From: RHLJ01 sp040222455
Lineage (GTDB): Bacteria > Bacteroidota > Rhodothermia > Balneolales > Balneolaceae
NCBI GenBank assembly: GCA_040222455.1
Contig: JAVKDD010000020.1
Span: forward strand, 248,001-312,000
DNA length: 64,000 nucleotides
Direction: 5' to 3'
Positions 44,934 through 55,300 of this stretch are shown here, piece by piece. The position numbers and the translations under genes were made by a program. Each line of letters starts with the position of its first letter. The stretch's first letter is position 1. A model generated the notes under the pieces. That model was not told where the DNA came from. It did not search any database and saw only the letters and a list, made by a program, of their open reading frames with translations.

Positions 44934-45023
44934 ATGAAAAACGAAACAACATATTGGCAAGGAAGTTTAGTGTTTACATTACCGATCATTATCATAATTC
45001 TTTATATGATTTTGACATTATAG
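44934..45023 (+). CDS. Predicted 29-residue single-pass membrane peptide
   Basis: MKNETTYWQGSLVF followed by a hydrophobic stretch rich in Ile and Leu (TLPIIIIILYMILTL). GGAG lies 10 bases upstream (ATTGGAGATGGTT), a better ribosome site than is usual here. Such mini-proteins often attach to respiratory or transport complexes. It lies alone between comM and priA. No homologue can be named. Confidence 0.45.
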   Translation: MKNETTYWQGSLVFTLPIIIIILYMILTL

Positions 45024-45085
45024 CGGTTGATTTCAGCGTATTAAATGGATAAGCTTTCATGCTTTAATCCAATAAGAAAATAAGA

Positions 45086-47524
45086 TTGACTAAATACGTT
45101 GACATAGCTTTTCCTACTGCTGTTCGCCAGCTATTTACTTATCAGGTGCCAGCTGAATTTACCGACAAATTAATTATCGGAATTAGGGTTTGGGTTCCTC
45201 TTCGTAATTATTATGCTATTGGGGTTATTGTACGTATTCATGACCAGATTCCAGAGTTTGAAACTCGTCCGATAAAAAAAATATTAGATGAAGAGCCCAT
45301 TATTGATAGTGAGTTGCTAAAGCTAACGGAATGGATGCATCAGTTTTACTTTAGCAGTTGGGGAGAAGTAATACAAGCGGTATTACCAGCCGGATTAAAT
45401 TTCATTTCCCAAAAATATTTAAAACAAAGTGTTAAAGAACTCCCCAAGACTCTTTCAAAGCATGAAATGGAAGTTTTAGAAGAGGTTTCAAGACACGAAA
45501 GTTTAACTTTTGATGAAGCCAAAAAAAGATGGAAAGGAACTACATTAAATAAATCGCTAACAAACTTAATTAAGAGAGGGATTCTTGAAATATGGGAAGA
45601 ACCAGATCTAAAAGTTTCAATTAAAACGGAACAAGAATGGCATTGGGCTAAAGATAAATCTGCAGATAAAGCAAAAGAGTTTCTTTCAGACATTGAAGGG
45701 AAATTCAATAAGTGGCAGCTCGCTCTTCAAAAATTAATTGATATACAACTTCCGAAACGTCAATCTGCACTCAAGGTAATCGAAGAATTCAATAACTATT
45801 CTAAAAGAAAGCTTCACGATTCTGGCTGGATAAGCTATAAAGAAGTAGAAGTGAAAAGCGTTGTTCCCGATTTAGAATTTGATCCCCATTCAATTAAATC
45901 ACTTAACGATTCTCAAGCAGTAGTGTATGAAACGATTTTAACATCGATTCAAAAAAATGTATTCGCCAACTTTCTTTTATATGGAATAACCGGAAGTGGA
46001 AAAACTGAAGTCTACATTCACGCATTAAAGGAAGTGATAAGTAAGGGGAAAGGAGGGATTGTCTTAGTACCTGAAATTGCGCTAACTCCTCAAACTGTTT
46101 CTCGGTTTTATAAAATATTTGGGAAAGAAGTAGCAGTTCTTCATAGTAGAATGACGAACAGAGAACGCCTTCAAGTATGGAAAGATTTAAAAGAAGGAAC
46201 AAAGAATATTGCAATTGGACCTAGATCGGCTGTGTTTGCGCCACTACAAAATCTAGGTTTAATCATACTGGATGAAGAGCATGACGCATCTTATAAACAA
46301 ATGGATCCCGCACCAAGATATCATGCTAGGGAAACTGCAATAATGAGAGCTAACCTAACGAATGCAGTTGTAATTATGGGCTCAGCCACCCCAAGTATGC
46401 AAGCGTTAAATATGGCGGCTAAAGGAAAGTGCACCTTACTTGAGATGAAAGAGCGCCATGCTGATGCGGTGCTTCCCACGGTTAACATAATTGATTTAAA
46501 GCAATATACCGGAGCAATGAAAGGGGAATTATCTATACCACTCTTTAATGCCATTGATAGAGCTCTGGAGCAAAAGAATCAAGTGATTTTACTGTATAAT
46601 CGTCGTGGCTTTGCTAGTTATATGCAGTGCGGAACATGCGGGAATATTCCTCAGAGTCCGGAGTGTTCGGTAAGCCTCACCTATCATAAGAGAAAGAATA
46701 TGTTAATGTGTCACTATTCAGGATATTCTCGTCGTGCAGATACAAATTGTGAAGTATGTACTTCAGATAATATGATTGTACAGGGAATGGGAACTCAGAA
46801 AATTGAAGAGAGTCTGGAGCAGCTTTTTCCTGATGCAAGAATACTACGCTTTGATAAAGACAGTACTACAAAAAAGGGAGCTCATGAACGTATTCTGAAT
46901 TCATTTGGAGAAGGAACAGCAGATATTTTAATTGGCACTCAACTAGTAGCTAAAGGGCTTGATTTTACAAATGTGACGGTTGTTGGAGTTATTGATGCGG
47001 ATACTGAGCAAGCATTTCCATCTTTCCAATCGAATGAGCGAACCTATCAATTGTTAAGTCAGGTTTCAGGGAGATCAGGTAGAGGTGCTAAACCCGGGGA
47101 AGTTTTTATCCAAACGCGACAACCAGAAAATTCCGCGATTCAATTTGCTAAAACTCATGATCATGAAGGTTTTAGTAAAGAAGAAATGGGATTTCGAAAA
47201 CCCTTGAATTATCCACCTTACACTCGTTTGATTAAGTTTACACTAAAAGGAAAAGATGAGTCTCTGGTTTCGAAAGCGGCCCATAGTCTTAGAAATGTGA
47301 TAGAAAGAGTAGTTCCAGATTTGGAAATACTTGGACCATCTTCTTCTGCTATTGGGTGGATGAACAGAAACTATTTCTGGGAAGTAACACTTAAAATTGA
47401 GCCTGATAAAGGAGCTGGCTACATTGAGGCATTATTGGAAAAAGTGATGGAAGTTTATGAAAGGGACTCTGCCATTAGCATAGCAGTAGTTCGTATAAAT
47501 ATTAATGTAGATGCAATTCGTTAA
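45086..47524 (+). CDS. priA: Primosomal replication protein N' (PriA helicase)
   Basis: 812 residues starting at TTG 45086; the in-frame stop at 45065-45067 leaves no upstream ATG. Domains: 3' DNA-end binding (1-105), winged helix, Walker A YGITGSGKTEVY (303-307) and Walker B LDEEHDASYKQ (396-399). Motifs IV-VI are at IGTQLVAKGLDF and QVSGRSGRGAKPGEVFIQT. The zinc-binding insertion retains Cys515, Cys518, Cys555 and Cys558. The second site has Ser524 and Ser545 in place of two cysteines, leaving only Cys527 and Cys542. Restarts stalled replication forks. Confidence 0.95.
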   Translation: MTKYVDIAFPTAVRQLFTYQVPAEFTDKLIIGIRVWVPLRNYYAIGVIVRIHDQIPEFETRPIKKILDEEPIIDSELLKLTEWMHQFYFSSWGEVIQAVLPAGLNFISQKYLKQSVKELPKTLSKHEMEVLEEVSRHESLTFDEAKKRWKGTTLNKSLTNLIKRGILEIWEEPDLKVSIKTEQEWHWAKDKSADKAKEFLSDIEGKFNKWQLALQKLIDIQLPKRQSALKVIEEFNNYSKRKLHDSGWISYKEVEVKSVVPDLEFDPHSIKSLNDSQAVVYETILTSIQKNVFANFLLYGITGSGKTEVYIHALKEVISKGKGGIVLVPEIALTPQTVSRFYKIFGKEVAVLHSRMTNRERLQVWKDLKEGTKNIAIGPRSAVFAPLQNLGLIILDEEHDASYKQMDPAPRYHARETAIMRANLTNAVVIMGSATPSMQALNMAAKGKCTLLEMKERHADAVLPTVNIIDLKQYTGAMKGELSIPLFNAIDRALEQKNQVILLYNRRGFASYMQCGTCGNIPQSPECSVSLTYHKRKNMLMCHYSGYSRRADTNCEVCTSDNMIVQGMGTQKIEESLEQLFPDARILRFDKDSTTKKGAHERILNSFGEGTADILIGTQLVAKGLDFTNVTVVGVIDADTEQAFPSFQSNERTYQLLSQVSGRSGRGAKPGEVFIQTRQPENSAIQFAKTHDHEGFSKEEMGFRKPLNYPPYTRLIKFTLKGKDESLVSKAAHSLRNVIERVVPDLEILGPSSSAIGWMNRNYFWEVTLKIEPDKGAGYIEALLEKVMEVYERDSAISIAVVRININVDAIR

Positions 47525-47585
47525 AAATTTGCAATAGGTTACAGAAAGTAAGTATTTCCTGTCAATATATATTCATTATGAAACT

Positions 47586-49526
47586 ATGGGCGAACAACGA
47601 GTAAAACTGGCTAAAACGAACGAGCAAGTTCAGTCTTTTATGAAAAACGTACTTAAAGATATACGTGCGTTAAAAAGAATGCTTGACGAAGAATGGTTCG
47701 AAACGGATATCATTCGTATTGGAGCTGAACAGGAATTATGCTTAATAGACCAAAATGCAAAGCCTTTTCTAAATGCGGGTGGTGTGCTCGAAAAATTAGG
47801 TGGTGAAAGTGAAATTTTTACTACAGAATTTGCAAAATTCAATCTTGAGATTAATGTAAACCCCCCACTTGAATTTACAGGCGATGCACTCTCACAAATG
47901 GAACAAAGTCTTCAAAAGAATGTGGAGTTAGTGCGCTCGGCAGCAGAAGAATTTGGTGCTGAGGTTTTATTAACCGGAATCCTTCCAACAATAAGAAAAG
48001 CTGATGTAAGTATTAAAAGTCTTACAGATATCCCAAGATATAGAGCTCTCTGTGAAGCAATTGATAATCTGAGAGGCAAGGAATACGAGCTTCGTATTCA
48101 GGGCATGGATGAATTGCTTATGAAGTTTGACACGCCAATGCTGGAGGGATGCAATACAGGATTTCAAGTCCACCTTCAAATAAAGCCAAATGAATTCGTT
48201 TCTAAATATAATGTAGCGCAGGCTATTACCGCTCCGGTGTTAGCAAGTGCGGTTAATTCGCCTCTTTTTCTGGGAAAACGACTTTGGGCAGAAACGAGAA
48301 TCGCATTATTTCATCAATCGGTAGATACCCGAGGAGTAGGTGAACATATTAGAGAAAGTAGTCCAAGGGTAATGTTTGGTACTGAATGGTTGAAAGATTC
48401 TATTCTGGATATCTATAAAGAAGATATTTCCAGATTTAGAGTTTTATTAAGTTCGAATATTGAAGAGAATACCGAGGAATTATTAAATAATGGAATCCCT
48501 CCAAAGTTGATGGCTTTAAATGTGAACAATGGAACGGTATATAGATGGAACAGACCATGTTATGGCATTGGGGGTGGAAAACCTCACTTAAGAATTGAAA
48601 ACAGAGTACTTCCTTCGGGGCCTACTGTTATCGACGAAATGGCAAATACGGCCTTTTGGTTGGGGTTATTAAACGGGCTGGAAGATGAATATGCAGATAT
48701 AACCAAAGAGTTGGAATTCGATGATGCCAGGATGAATTTCTTTGCAGCTTCAAAAATGGGTATGGACACAAAATTTGAGTGGACAAAAGGGCGAAAAATA
48801 TCTGCGAAGAATTTAATTTTAGACGAACTATTACCTATTGCTAAATCTGGACTTCATAAAGCAAATATCGATGGTTCAGATATTGATACCTATTTAGGTG
48901 TTTTAAAAGACCGTGTAGTGTCTTCCCAAACCGGCGCTTATTGGGTTGTTAAATCCTATGCGAATTTAACGAAAGAAAATAATCGCGAGCATTCAGTTTC
49001 TGCAATTACAACTTCAATGCTAAAAAATCAAAAGAAAGGGGAGCCGGTTCATAAGTGGGGGTTAGCAAAATTTCAGGATATGGATAATTGGAAACCATCG
49101 AATTTGATGGTTGAAGAATTTATGACAACCGATCTTTTTACCGCTCGAAAAGAAGATTTAATCGAGTTTACCTCAAATCTAATGGATTGGAGAAAAATTC
49201 GATATATACCCATTGAAGATGACCAAAAACATCTGGTTGGGTTAATCTCGATGAGAATGGTGCTCAGAGAATATTCAAAAATGGTGAATGAAGGAAAAGA
49301 TGTTACTAATTTACCCGTTAGCGATTTTATGATTCAAAATGCAATAACCATACATCCAGAAGCTTCGATAATCGAAGCTATGAATATCATGCAGGATCAA
49401 AAAATAGGGTGTCTTCCGGTAGTGAAGAATAGTCGATTAGTTGGTATTATTACCGAAGGTAATTTTATGAATATATCAAGGCGTTTGTTGAGAGCACTCG
49501 CTGAAGAAAATGATGAGAAGGGGTAG
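47586..49526 (+). CDS. GCS2-type carboxylate-amine ligase fused to tandem CBS domains
   Basis: 646 residues. Residues 20-450 have the glutamate-cysteine ligase family 2 fold: RIGAEQELCLID, KFNLEINVNPPLEF and NTGFQVHLQIKP, with further metal/ATP-binding residues in PHLRIENRVLPSGP. Residues about 510-640 form two CBS domains (VEEFMTTDLFTARKEDLIEF; VSDFMIQNAITIHPEASIIE then GCLPVVKNSRLVGIITEGNF). CBS pairs bind adenosine ligands, so an adenylate-sensing control of an amide-forming ligase is likely. The substrate is unknown. The stop is immediately followed by the ATG of the next gene. Confidence 0.85.
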   Translation: MGEQRVKLAKTNEQVQSFMKNVLKDIRALKRMLDEEWFETDIIRIGAEQELCLIDQNAKPFLNAGGVLEKLGGESEIFTTEFAKFNLEINVNPPLEFTGDALSQMEQSLQKNVELVRSAAEEFGAEVLLTGILPTIRKADVSIKSLTDIPRYRALCEAIDNLRGKEYELRIQGMDELLMKFDTPMLEGCNTGFQVHLQIKPNEFVSKYNVAQAITAPVLASAVNSPLFLGKRLWAETRIALFHQSVDTRGVGEHIRESSPRVMFGTEWLKDSILDIYKEDISRFRVLLSSNIEENTEELLNNGIPPKLMALNVNNGTVYRWNRPCYGIGGGKPHLRIENRVLPSGPTVIDEMANTAFWLGLLNGLEDEYADITKELEFDDARMNFFAASKMGMDTKFEWTKGRKISAKNLILDELLPIAKSGLHKANIDGSDIDTYLGVLKDRVVSSQTGAYWVVKSYANLTKENNREHSVSAITTSMLKNQKKGEPVHKWGLAKFQDMDNWKPSNLMVEEFMTTDLFTARKEDLIEFTSNLMDWRKIRYIPIEDDQKHLVGLISMRMVLREYSKMVNEGKDVTNLPVSDFMIQNAITIHPEASIIEAMNIMQDQKIGCLPVVKNSRLVGIITEGNFMNISRRLLRALAEENDEKG

Positions 49527-50477
49527 ATGGAAATCTTCCAGGAAGTAGAAAAAGAACATACAGAGCGAATACTTAAGCACTTTATTGGAGATGTTAGAGG
49601 AGAGCATCCCGGGCCCACAGTAATAGCCATTGCCGGAATTCACGGAAATGAGCCAACGGGAGTTGCTGCAATAGAAGAGCTCATTAATCTTTTAGAACCT
49701 CTTAAAGAATTTATTTGTGGACGATTTGTTGGATTAAAGGGAAACCTCGAAGCTTTAAAAAAAAATCACCGGTTTATAGATGAAGATATGAACCGCCTTT
49801 GGGTAACTTCTATTCTAGACAAAATAAGAAGAACCCCTTTTGAAGAATTATCTAGTACAGATAGAGCGGAGGTTAAAGAGCTTTTATGTATTTTGGATCC
49901 CATCGTTTATAGTGATGAAGAAGTCATCTACATAGACTTGCATACTTTCTCAGGGTCAGGAGGAATGTTTAGTATTACCCCTCGAGAAGAAAGGCACATA
50001 GAATTGTTAACTCAACTGAAAGTACCTTTAATTTTTGGAATTCAGCATACACTTATAGGAACCTCTATGGAATATGTTGAAGATGCAGGGCACGTAGGCT
50101 TTGCTTTTGAGACTGGCACACATGGTACAAAAGAAGCTGAAGAAAATGCTCTTGCAGGTATGATGGTTTTATTAGTGAGCAAAGGTGTTATTTCTGCTGA
50201 TAAAGTACATGAATTCAGTAAATTCTACAGTTATTTGATGAATAAAGTTAATGGATTCCCTCATAAAGTGAATTTTCACTATAAGCATATAATTGAAGAA
50301 GGGGATGAATTTGTAATGAACCCGGGATTTAAGAACTTTGATACGGTATCGAAGGGTGATTGGCTTGCCAGTGATAAACATGGAAAAATTAAAGCTCAAT
50401 CAGACGGCTATTTGTTAATGCCACTATATCAGGAACAGGGAAATGATGGTTTTTTTATAGTGAGGGATTGTGAGTAA
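49527..50477 (+). CDS. Succinylglutamate desuccinylase/aspartoacylase family (M14-like) hydrolase
   Basis: 316 residues. Zinc site: IAGIHGNEPTGVAAIEEL (His39, Glu42) and YIDLHTFSGSGGMF (His about 139), then the C-terminal beta domain. The family hydrolyses N-acyl amino acids. It abuts the GCS2-CBS gene with no spacing (TAG-ATG), and its end overlaps the GTG start of scpB by 8 bases. The pairing suggests that the ligase makes and the hydrolase cuts the same kind of gamma-glutamyl or N-acyl bond, or that the two regulate one metabolite. Confidence 0.85.
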   Translation: MEIFQEVEKEHTERILKHFIGDVRGEHPGPTVIAIAGIHGNEPTGVAAIEELINLLEPLKEFICGRFVGLKGNLEALKKNHRFIDEDMNRLWVTSILDKIRRTPFEELSSTDRAEVKELLCILDPIVYSDEEVIYIDLHTFSGSGGMFSITPREERHIELLTQLKVPLIFGIQHTLIGTSMEYVEDAGHVGFAFETGTHGTKEAEENALAGMMVLLVSKGVISADKVHEFSKFYSYLMNKVNGFPHKVNFHYKHIIEEGDEFVMNPGFKNFDTVSKGDWLASDKHGKIKAQSDGYLLMPLYQEQGNDGFFIVRDCE

Positions 50478-51207
50478 AAAAAACTCGTTAAATGATTATC
50501 AATTTATAGATGGGAGTAGACTTTCTTCTGTAATTGAAGCGCTCATCTTTGCTAGCGATGAGCCTATCTCTGGTGATAAAATCAAAAAGATCATTATTGA
50601 TAATGAAGAGCAAATCGAAATTGATGAAAATACAGTTGCAGATTTCGTTGAGAAATTAAATCAACGTTATGATGAAAATGGATTAAGTTTTAGAATTGAA
50701 AAATTGGCAGGCGGATATACATTCGTTACTCAATCTAAGTTCCATTACTGGCTTAGTGTATTTCAACATGAAAATGCATTCAGAAAACTGTCTCAGTCTG
50801 CAATTGAAAGTTTGTCGATTGTTGCATACCGCCAACCCATTACGAAACCTGAAGTAGATCAGATTAGAGGAGTAGATTCTGGCTATATCATTCGTCAATT
50901 AATGGAAAAAGCACTAATTGAAGTTGGTGGCAGAGCAGACGGACCCGGGAAACCGCTACTCTACAAAACAACGAAACACTTTTTACGTCACTTTGGGCTT
51001 AATTCGGTTCAAGACTTACCTAAACCCCGTGAGATTGAAGAGATACTTAAAGACGATGATATGGCGGAACATCGGCAATTATTACTAGAGCGCCAGTTAA
51101 TGATGGATGATTTTGAAGAAGAAGTTGATCATTCAAATGAAGAATCATTTAAAGGGATAAAAGATGAATCTCCAGAAGATGATATAGATTCAAGTGAGGA
51201 AGAATAA
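50470..51207 (+). CDS. scpB: Segregation and condensation protein B
   Basis: 245 residues beginning at GTG 50470. Two winged-helix domains: SVIEALIFASDEPISGDKI at the N-terminus, then LSQSAIESLSIVAYRQPITKPEVDQIRGVDSG in the middle. The C-terminus is a long acidic tail (DDFEEEVDHSNEES). ScpB binds ScpA and SMC to organise chromosomes. scpA is not in this window. Overlap with the aspartoacylase gene suggests coupled translation. Confidence 0.93.
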   Translation: MSKKNSLNDYQFIDGSRLSSVIEALIFASDEPISGDKIKKIIIDNEEQIEIDENTVADFVEKLNQRYDENGLSFRIEKLAGGYTFVTQSKFHYWLSVFQHENAFRKLSQSAIESLSIVAYRQPITKPEVDQIRGVDSGYIIRQLMEKALIEVGGRADGPGKPLLYKTTKHFLRHFGLNSVQDLPKPREIEEILKDDDMAEHRQLLLERQLMMDDFEEEVDHSNEESFKGIKDESPEDDIDSSEEE

Positions 51208-51208
51208 C

Positions 51209-52045
51209 ATGAAAAAAGGAAAACGATTACCAGGACAAATCCCTAAGAGAAAAAGTAAATCTAAAAAAGAGAAACCAACTACGATAGATCAAAATTACTC
51301 AAGTACCGAAGAAATTCGGCTTAATAAATTTATTGCTCATGCTGGTTTATGCTCAAGACGAGAAGCTGATGTATATATAGGGGATGGAAAAGTTCAGGTA
51401 AATGGAAAAGTAATTACTGAAATGGGCTTTAAAGTCCGCCGTAAAGATGATGTTATTGTTGATGGGCAGAAAATCACACTAGAGCCATTTGTTTATCTAT
51501 TACTTAATAAGCCTAGAAACACCATTACTACAACTGACGATGACCGCGGAAGAAACACCGTGCTTGATGAAGTAGAAAATGCAACTGGGTACAGGGTATA
51601 TCCGGTAGGCAGATTAGATAGAAATACTACAGGTTTGCTAATTCTTTCTAATGATGGTGATTTGGCTCATCGGTTAATGCACCCTAGTTATAGCGTACGT
51701 AAAACATACGAAGTAGAAACTAAAAGAGAGTTAACAGATACGGAACTCGGGGAATATACAAAAGGAATCGAGCTTGAAGATGGGGTTGCAAAAGGACATA
51801 ATATCAAGACTTTTGCGGATCTTAAGCGAACATTTCAAATCTCAGTATTCGAAGGAAGAAACCGATTAATACGAAGAATGGTTGAATTTCATGGGACTGA
51901 AGTTACAAAGCTGAAACGAATTGAATACGCAGGATTAGATCTAAAAGATGTACCAATGGGACGGTGGCGTTACTTAAAGCAAAATGAAATAAACGATCTC
52001 AGAAAACTTGTAAAACTTGATATTCTCGACTTTAAAAAAGGATAA
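51209..52045 (+). CDS. rluB: RsuA/RluB-family pseudouridine synthase
   Basis: 278 residues from ATG 51209, one base after the scpB stop; this start is preferred over an upstream codon within scpB. A basic N-terminal extension (KKGKRLPGQIPKRKSKSKK) precedes an S4 domain (RLNKFIAHAGLCSRREADVYI). The synthase motif is YPVGRLDRNTTGLLILSNDG (catalytic Asp), followed by GRNRLIRRMVEFHG. Modifies 23S rRNA (as RluB) or 16S rRNA. scpB-rluB adjacency is a common bacterial arrangement. Confidence 0.93.
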   Translation: MKKGKRLPGQIPKRKSKSKKEKPTTIDQNYSSTEEIRLNKFIAHAGLCSRREADVYIGDGKVQVNGKVITEMGFKVRRKDDVIVDGQKITLEPFVYLLLNKPRNTITTTDDDRGRNTVLDEVENATGYRVYPVGRLDRNTTGLLILSNDGDLAHRLMHPSYSVRKTYEVETKRELTDTELGEYTKGIELEDGVAKGHNIKTFADLKRTFQISVFEGRNRLIRRMVEFHGTEVTKLKRIEYAGLDLKDVPMGRWRYLKQNEINDLRKLVKLDILDFKKG

Positions 52046-52322
52046 AATTAAGTTTTAATTAAACTTATACTATCCGTTAAATTATTTTAATGAAATGCTA
52101 AGATTTTAAAATATTGTCAGTTTTACTTTTTAGTTCATGTAATAAACTTAGAGGGATTTGCATTATTGCCTTATAAAAACCCCTTTCATAGTAGTTTTGA
52201 AGAAAAAAAGTAAAAAATATTACTTTTTTTGTTTTCTAAATATGTAAGTTCAACGACTAATGCTTTATTAACTGGTGGGTTTTTTAAAGTCTCTAAATTC
52301 TAAACTAATTAACGATGTTTCT

Positions 52323-55300
52323 ATGAGAAAACTAATATTAATAAGGAACTGTGTAATAGCATTCATTATGACTCTTGTTATAACTGGGTCAGCTTTTGCA
52401 CAAAATAGGGTAGTAACAGGTGTTGTAATAGATACCGACTCCCAGGAACCCATACCTAGTGTTACAGTCCTATTACAAGGAACTGCAAAAGGTGTAGCTT
52501 CTGATGTTGATGGTAGATACGAATTATCATTAACACAGGAAGAATTCAACGGCGGTATTTTACTATTCTCTTCTGTTGGTTATATAACCAAAGAAGTAGC
52601 CATTAATGGTAATACCACTATAAATGTTACACTAGACTTAGATGTGGCTTTACTTGACGACGTAGTTGTAGTTGGTTATGGTTCTCAGATTAAAGAGAAA
52701 GTAACTGGTAACATCTCATCAGTAAATGCAGCCGACTTCGAAACAGTCCCGGTTAATAGCTTTGAAGAAGCAGTGCAAGGTCGTGCTGCAGGTGTATTTA
52801 TAAATGCAGATAATGGTAAGCTTGGTGGAGGGATTACTGTTCGAGTTAGAGGTACATCTTCTATTACGGCAAGTGCTCAACCATTATATGTAATTGATGG
52901 TATTCCTGTAACAACTAATAACCTTTCGAGCAATGGTGCGGAAACAAATCCTTTAGCTGATATAAATCCAGATGATATCGAATCAATCGATATTCTTAAG
53001 GATGCAAGTGCTTCTGCCATTTATGGTGCTCGGGGCGCAAATGGTGTAGTTTTAATCACTACAAAGTCTGGAGTTGTTGGTGATACAAAAATCGATGTTA
53101 GTTATAAAGTTTCTACTCGCGAGCCATCAAATAATAAAGATTGGTTGAATGGGCCTGAGTATCTAGAGCTTTTTGATGAAGCATTCGCTAATTCTTCATC
53201 TGATGGTACTGTAAACGGAACTCTTTTTGGATTTACAAGAGACGGTCTTTATGACTTAGTAATTCCAGGTTGGGATGCAAATGTTGATAGTGACTGGCAA
53301 AGTGAAGCTTATCAAGATAATACTTCACAAACCTTTGACATTTCTGCTAGTGGTGGAGATGCTAAAACAAGATTTTATGTAAGTGGTAGTGTGGATGATC
53401 AAGAAGGCCATGTTATTGACGATGCTTTCCAACGTGTAAGCGGGCGTTTAAATCTTGACCATAACGTAAATTCTAAGCTTGATATTGGAATGAATTTCAG
53501 CTTATCAAGAACTGATAATCAACGTTTGTCTAACGATAACGCATTCTCTACACCAATTCAGTTAGTTGCACAACCTCCAATCCAGCCAATATATAATGAT
53601 GACGGAACTCCATATGACAATACATTATATTTTAATGGTGTGTTATACAGAGAAGGTAATACTTACGAAGCAACGATTTTCCGAACCATAGGAAAAGCTT
53701 ACGCCAACTATGACATTACTCCTGAACTAACCTTAAGAGGTGATTTAGGGCTTGACTTACTTGATCAGCAGGAAAAAGCTTGGTGGGGTAGTACTGTTGC
53801 AAGAAATACAGGTGATGCTACTGGTTCAGCTTTCAATTCGTTCGATAGAATTACAAACCTTAATACAAATATTTATTTAGAGTATCTCAAAGATTTTTCT
53901 ACGGAGCACTCTGTTAATGTTGTTTTAGGTAGTTCGTACCAAAATTCACTTAGAGAATTTAATGATGTTACTGCTGCAGGATTTGCAAATGATGATCTTC
54001 GTCAAGTTAGTGAAGCTGCAAATGTACAAGGCTATAATGGTGGATCAACAGAATACTCTTTTACAGGATATTTTGGACGTCTAAACTATAGTTTTCAAGA
54101 CAAGTACCTTCTTACTTTAAGTGGGCGCGTAGATGGTTCATCTCGATTTGGTGAAGATAGTCGTTATGGTTTCTTCCCTGCAGCTTCAGCAGGTTGGATT
54201 CTAAGTAATGAAGAGTTCCTAACTAGCTTAGATGTTGTAAGCTTCTTAAAAGTTAGAGCTAGTGCTGGACAAACCGGTAATGCAGCCATTGGAAACTTTG
54301 ACTCTAGAGCACTTTATGGTTCTGGTCTTTATGGCGGTACACCATCTCTTGAAGCAACAAGAAGTCCAAATCCGGATTTAAAGTGGGAAACTACTACCCA
54401 ATATAATTTCGGTCTTGATTTCGGATTATTCTCAGACAGAGTAACCGGTGAAATTGATTACTACATAAAAAATACTGAAGATTTACTTCTCGATGTAAAT
54501 GTGCCTGCTACTTCTGGTGCTCCTGGTCAGCAACAAACAAGAAACGTAGGTGAACTTGAAAATAAAGGGATCGAATTACTTCTTACAACCAGAAATGTTG
54601 TTGGAGACTTTAACTGGTCAACTACGTTCAACATTGGTCGTAACAGAAATGAGATTACTAATATTGATGGTCAAATTATTACATCAGGTATAAACAGAGC
54701 TATCGAAGGCGAAGCCATAGGTGTGTTCTTTGGTTATGAGTATGCTGGTGTTGATCCTGCAAATGGTGATGGGTTATACTATGTAAATAGTGCAGATGGA
54801 ATCGATCATAGTACAGGTACTACTAATGATCCAGATTTAGCAAACCGAGTTGTAATTGGTGATCCGAATCCTGATTTCCAAGGTGGTATTACCAATAATC
54901 TAAACTTTAAAGGTTTCGATCTAAATTTCTTCTTTCAATTTGTTTCTGGAAATGAGATTTATAACGGTGGTGGAATTTACCAGTCTTGTAATGCTTGTTA
55001 TTTTGACAATCAAACTAGAGATCAGCTAGACAGATGGCAAAACCCTGGCGACATCACCGATGTTCCACAGGCACGTTTATTTGATAGTAATGGAGATGAA
55101 AACTCTACTCGCTACGTAAGTGATGGTAGCTACATTCGCTTAAAGAATTTAACTTTTGGTTATAATTTGCCAGCAAATGTATTGAGTAATCTATCTCTTC
55201 GAAGAGCTAGACTATATTTCTCAGGAACTAACCTATTAACTTTTACAAGCTATGAAGGCTGGGATCCTGAAGTAAACGCAGATTATTTAGGAGGAAACAT

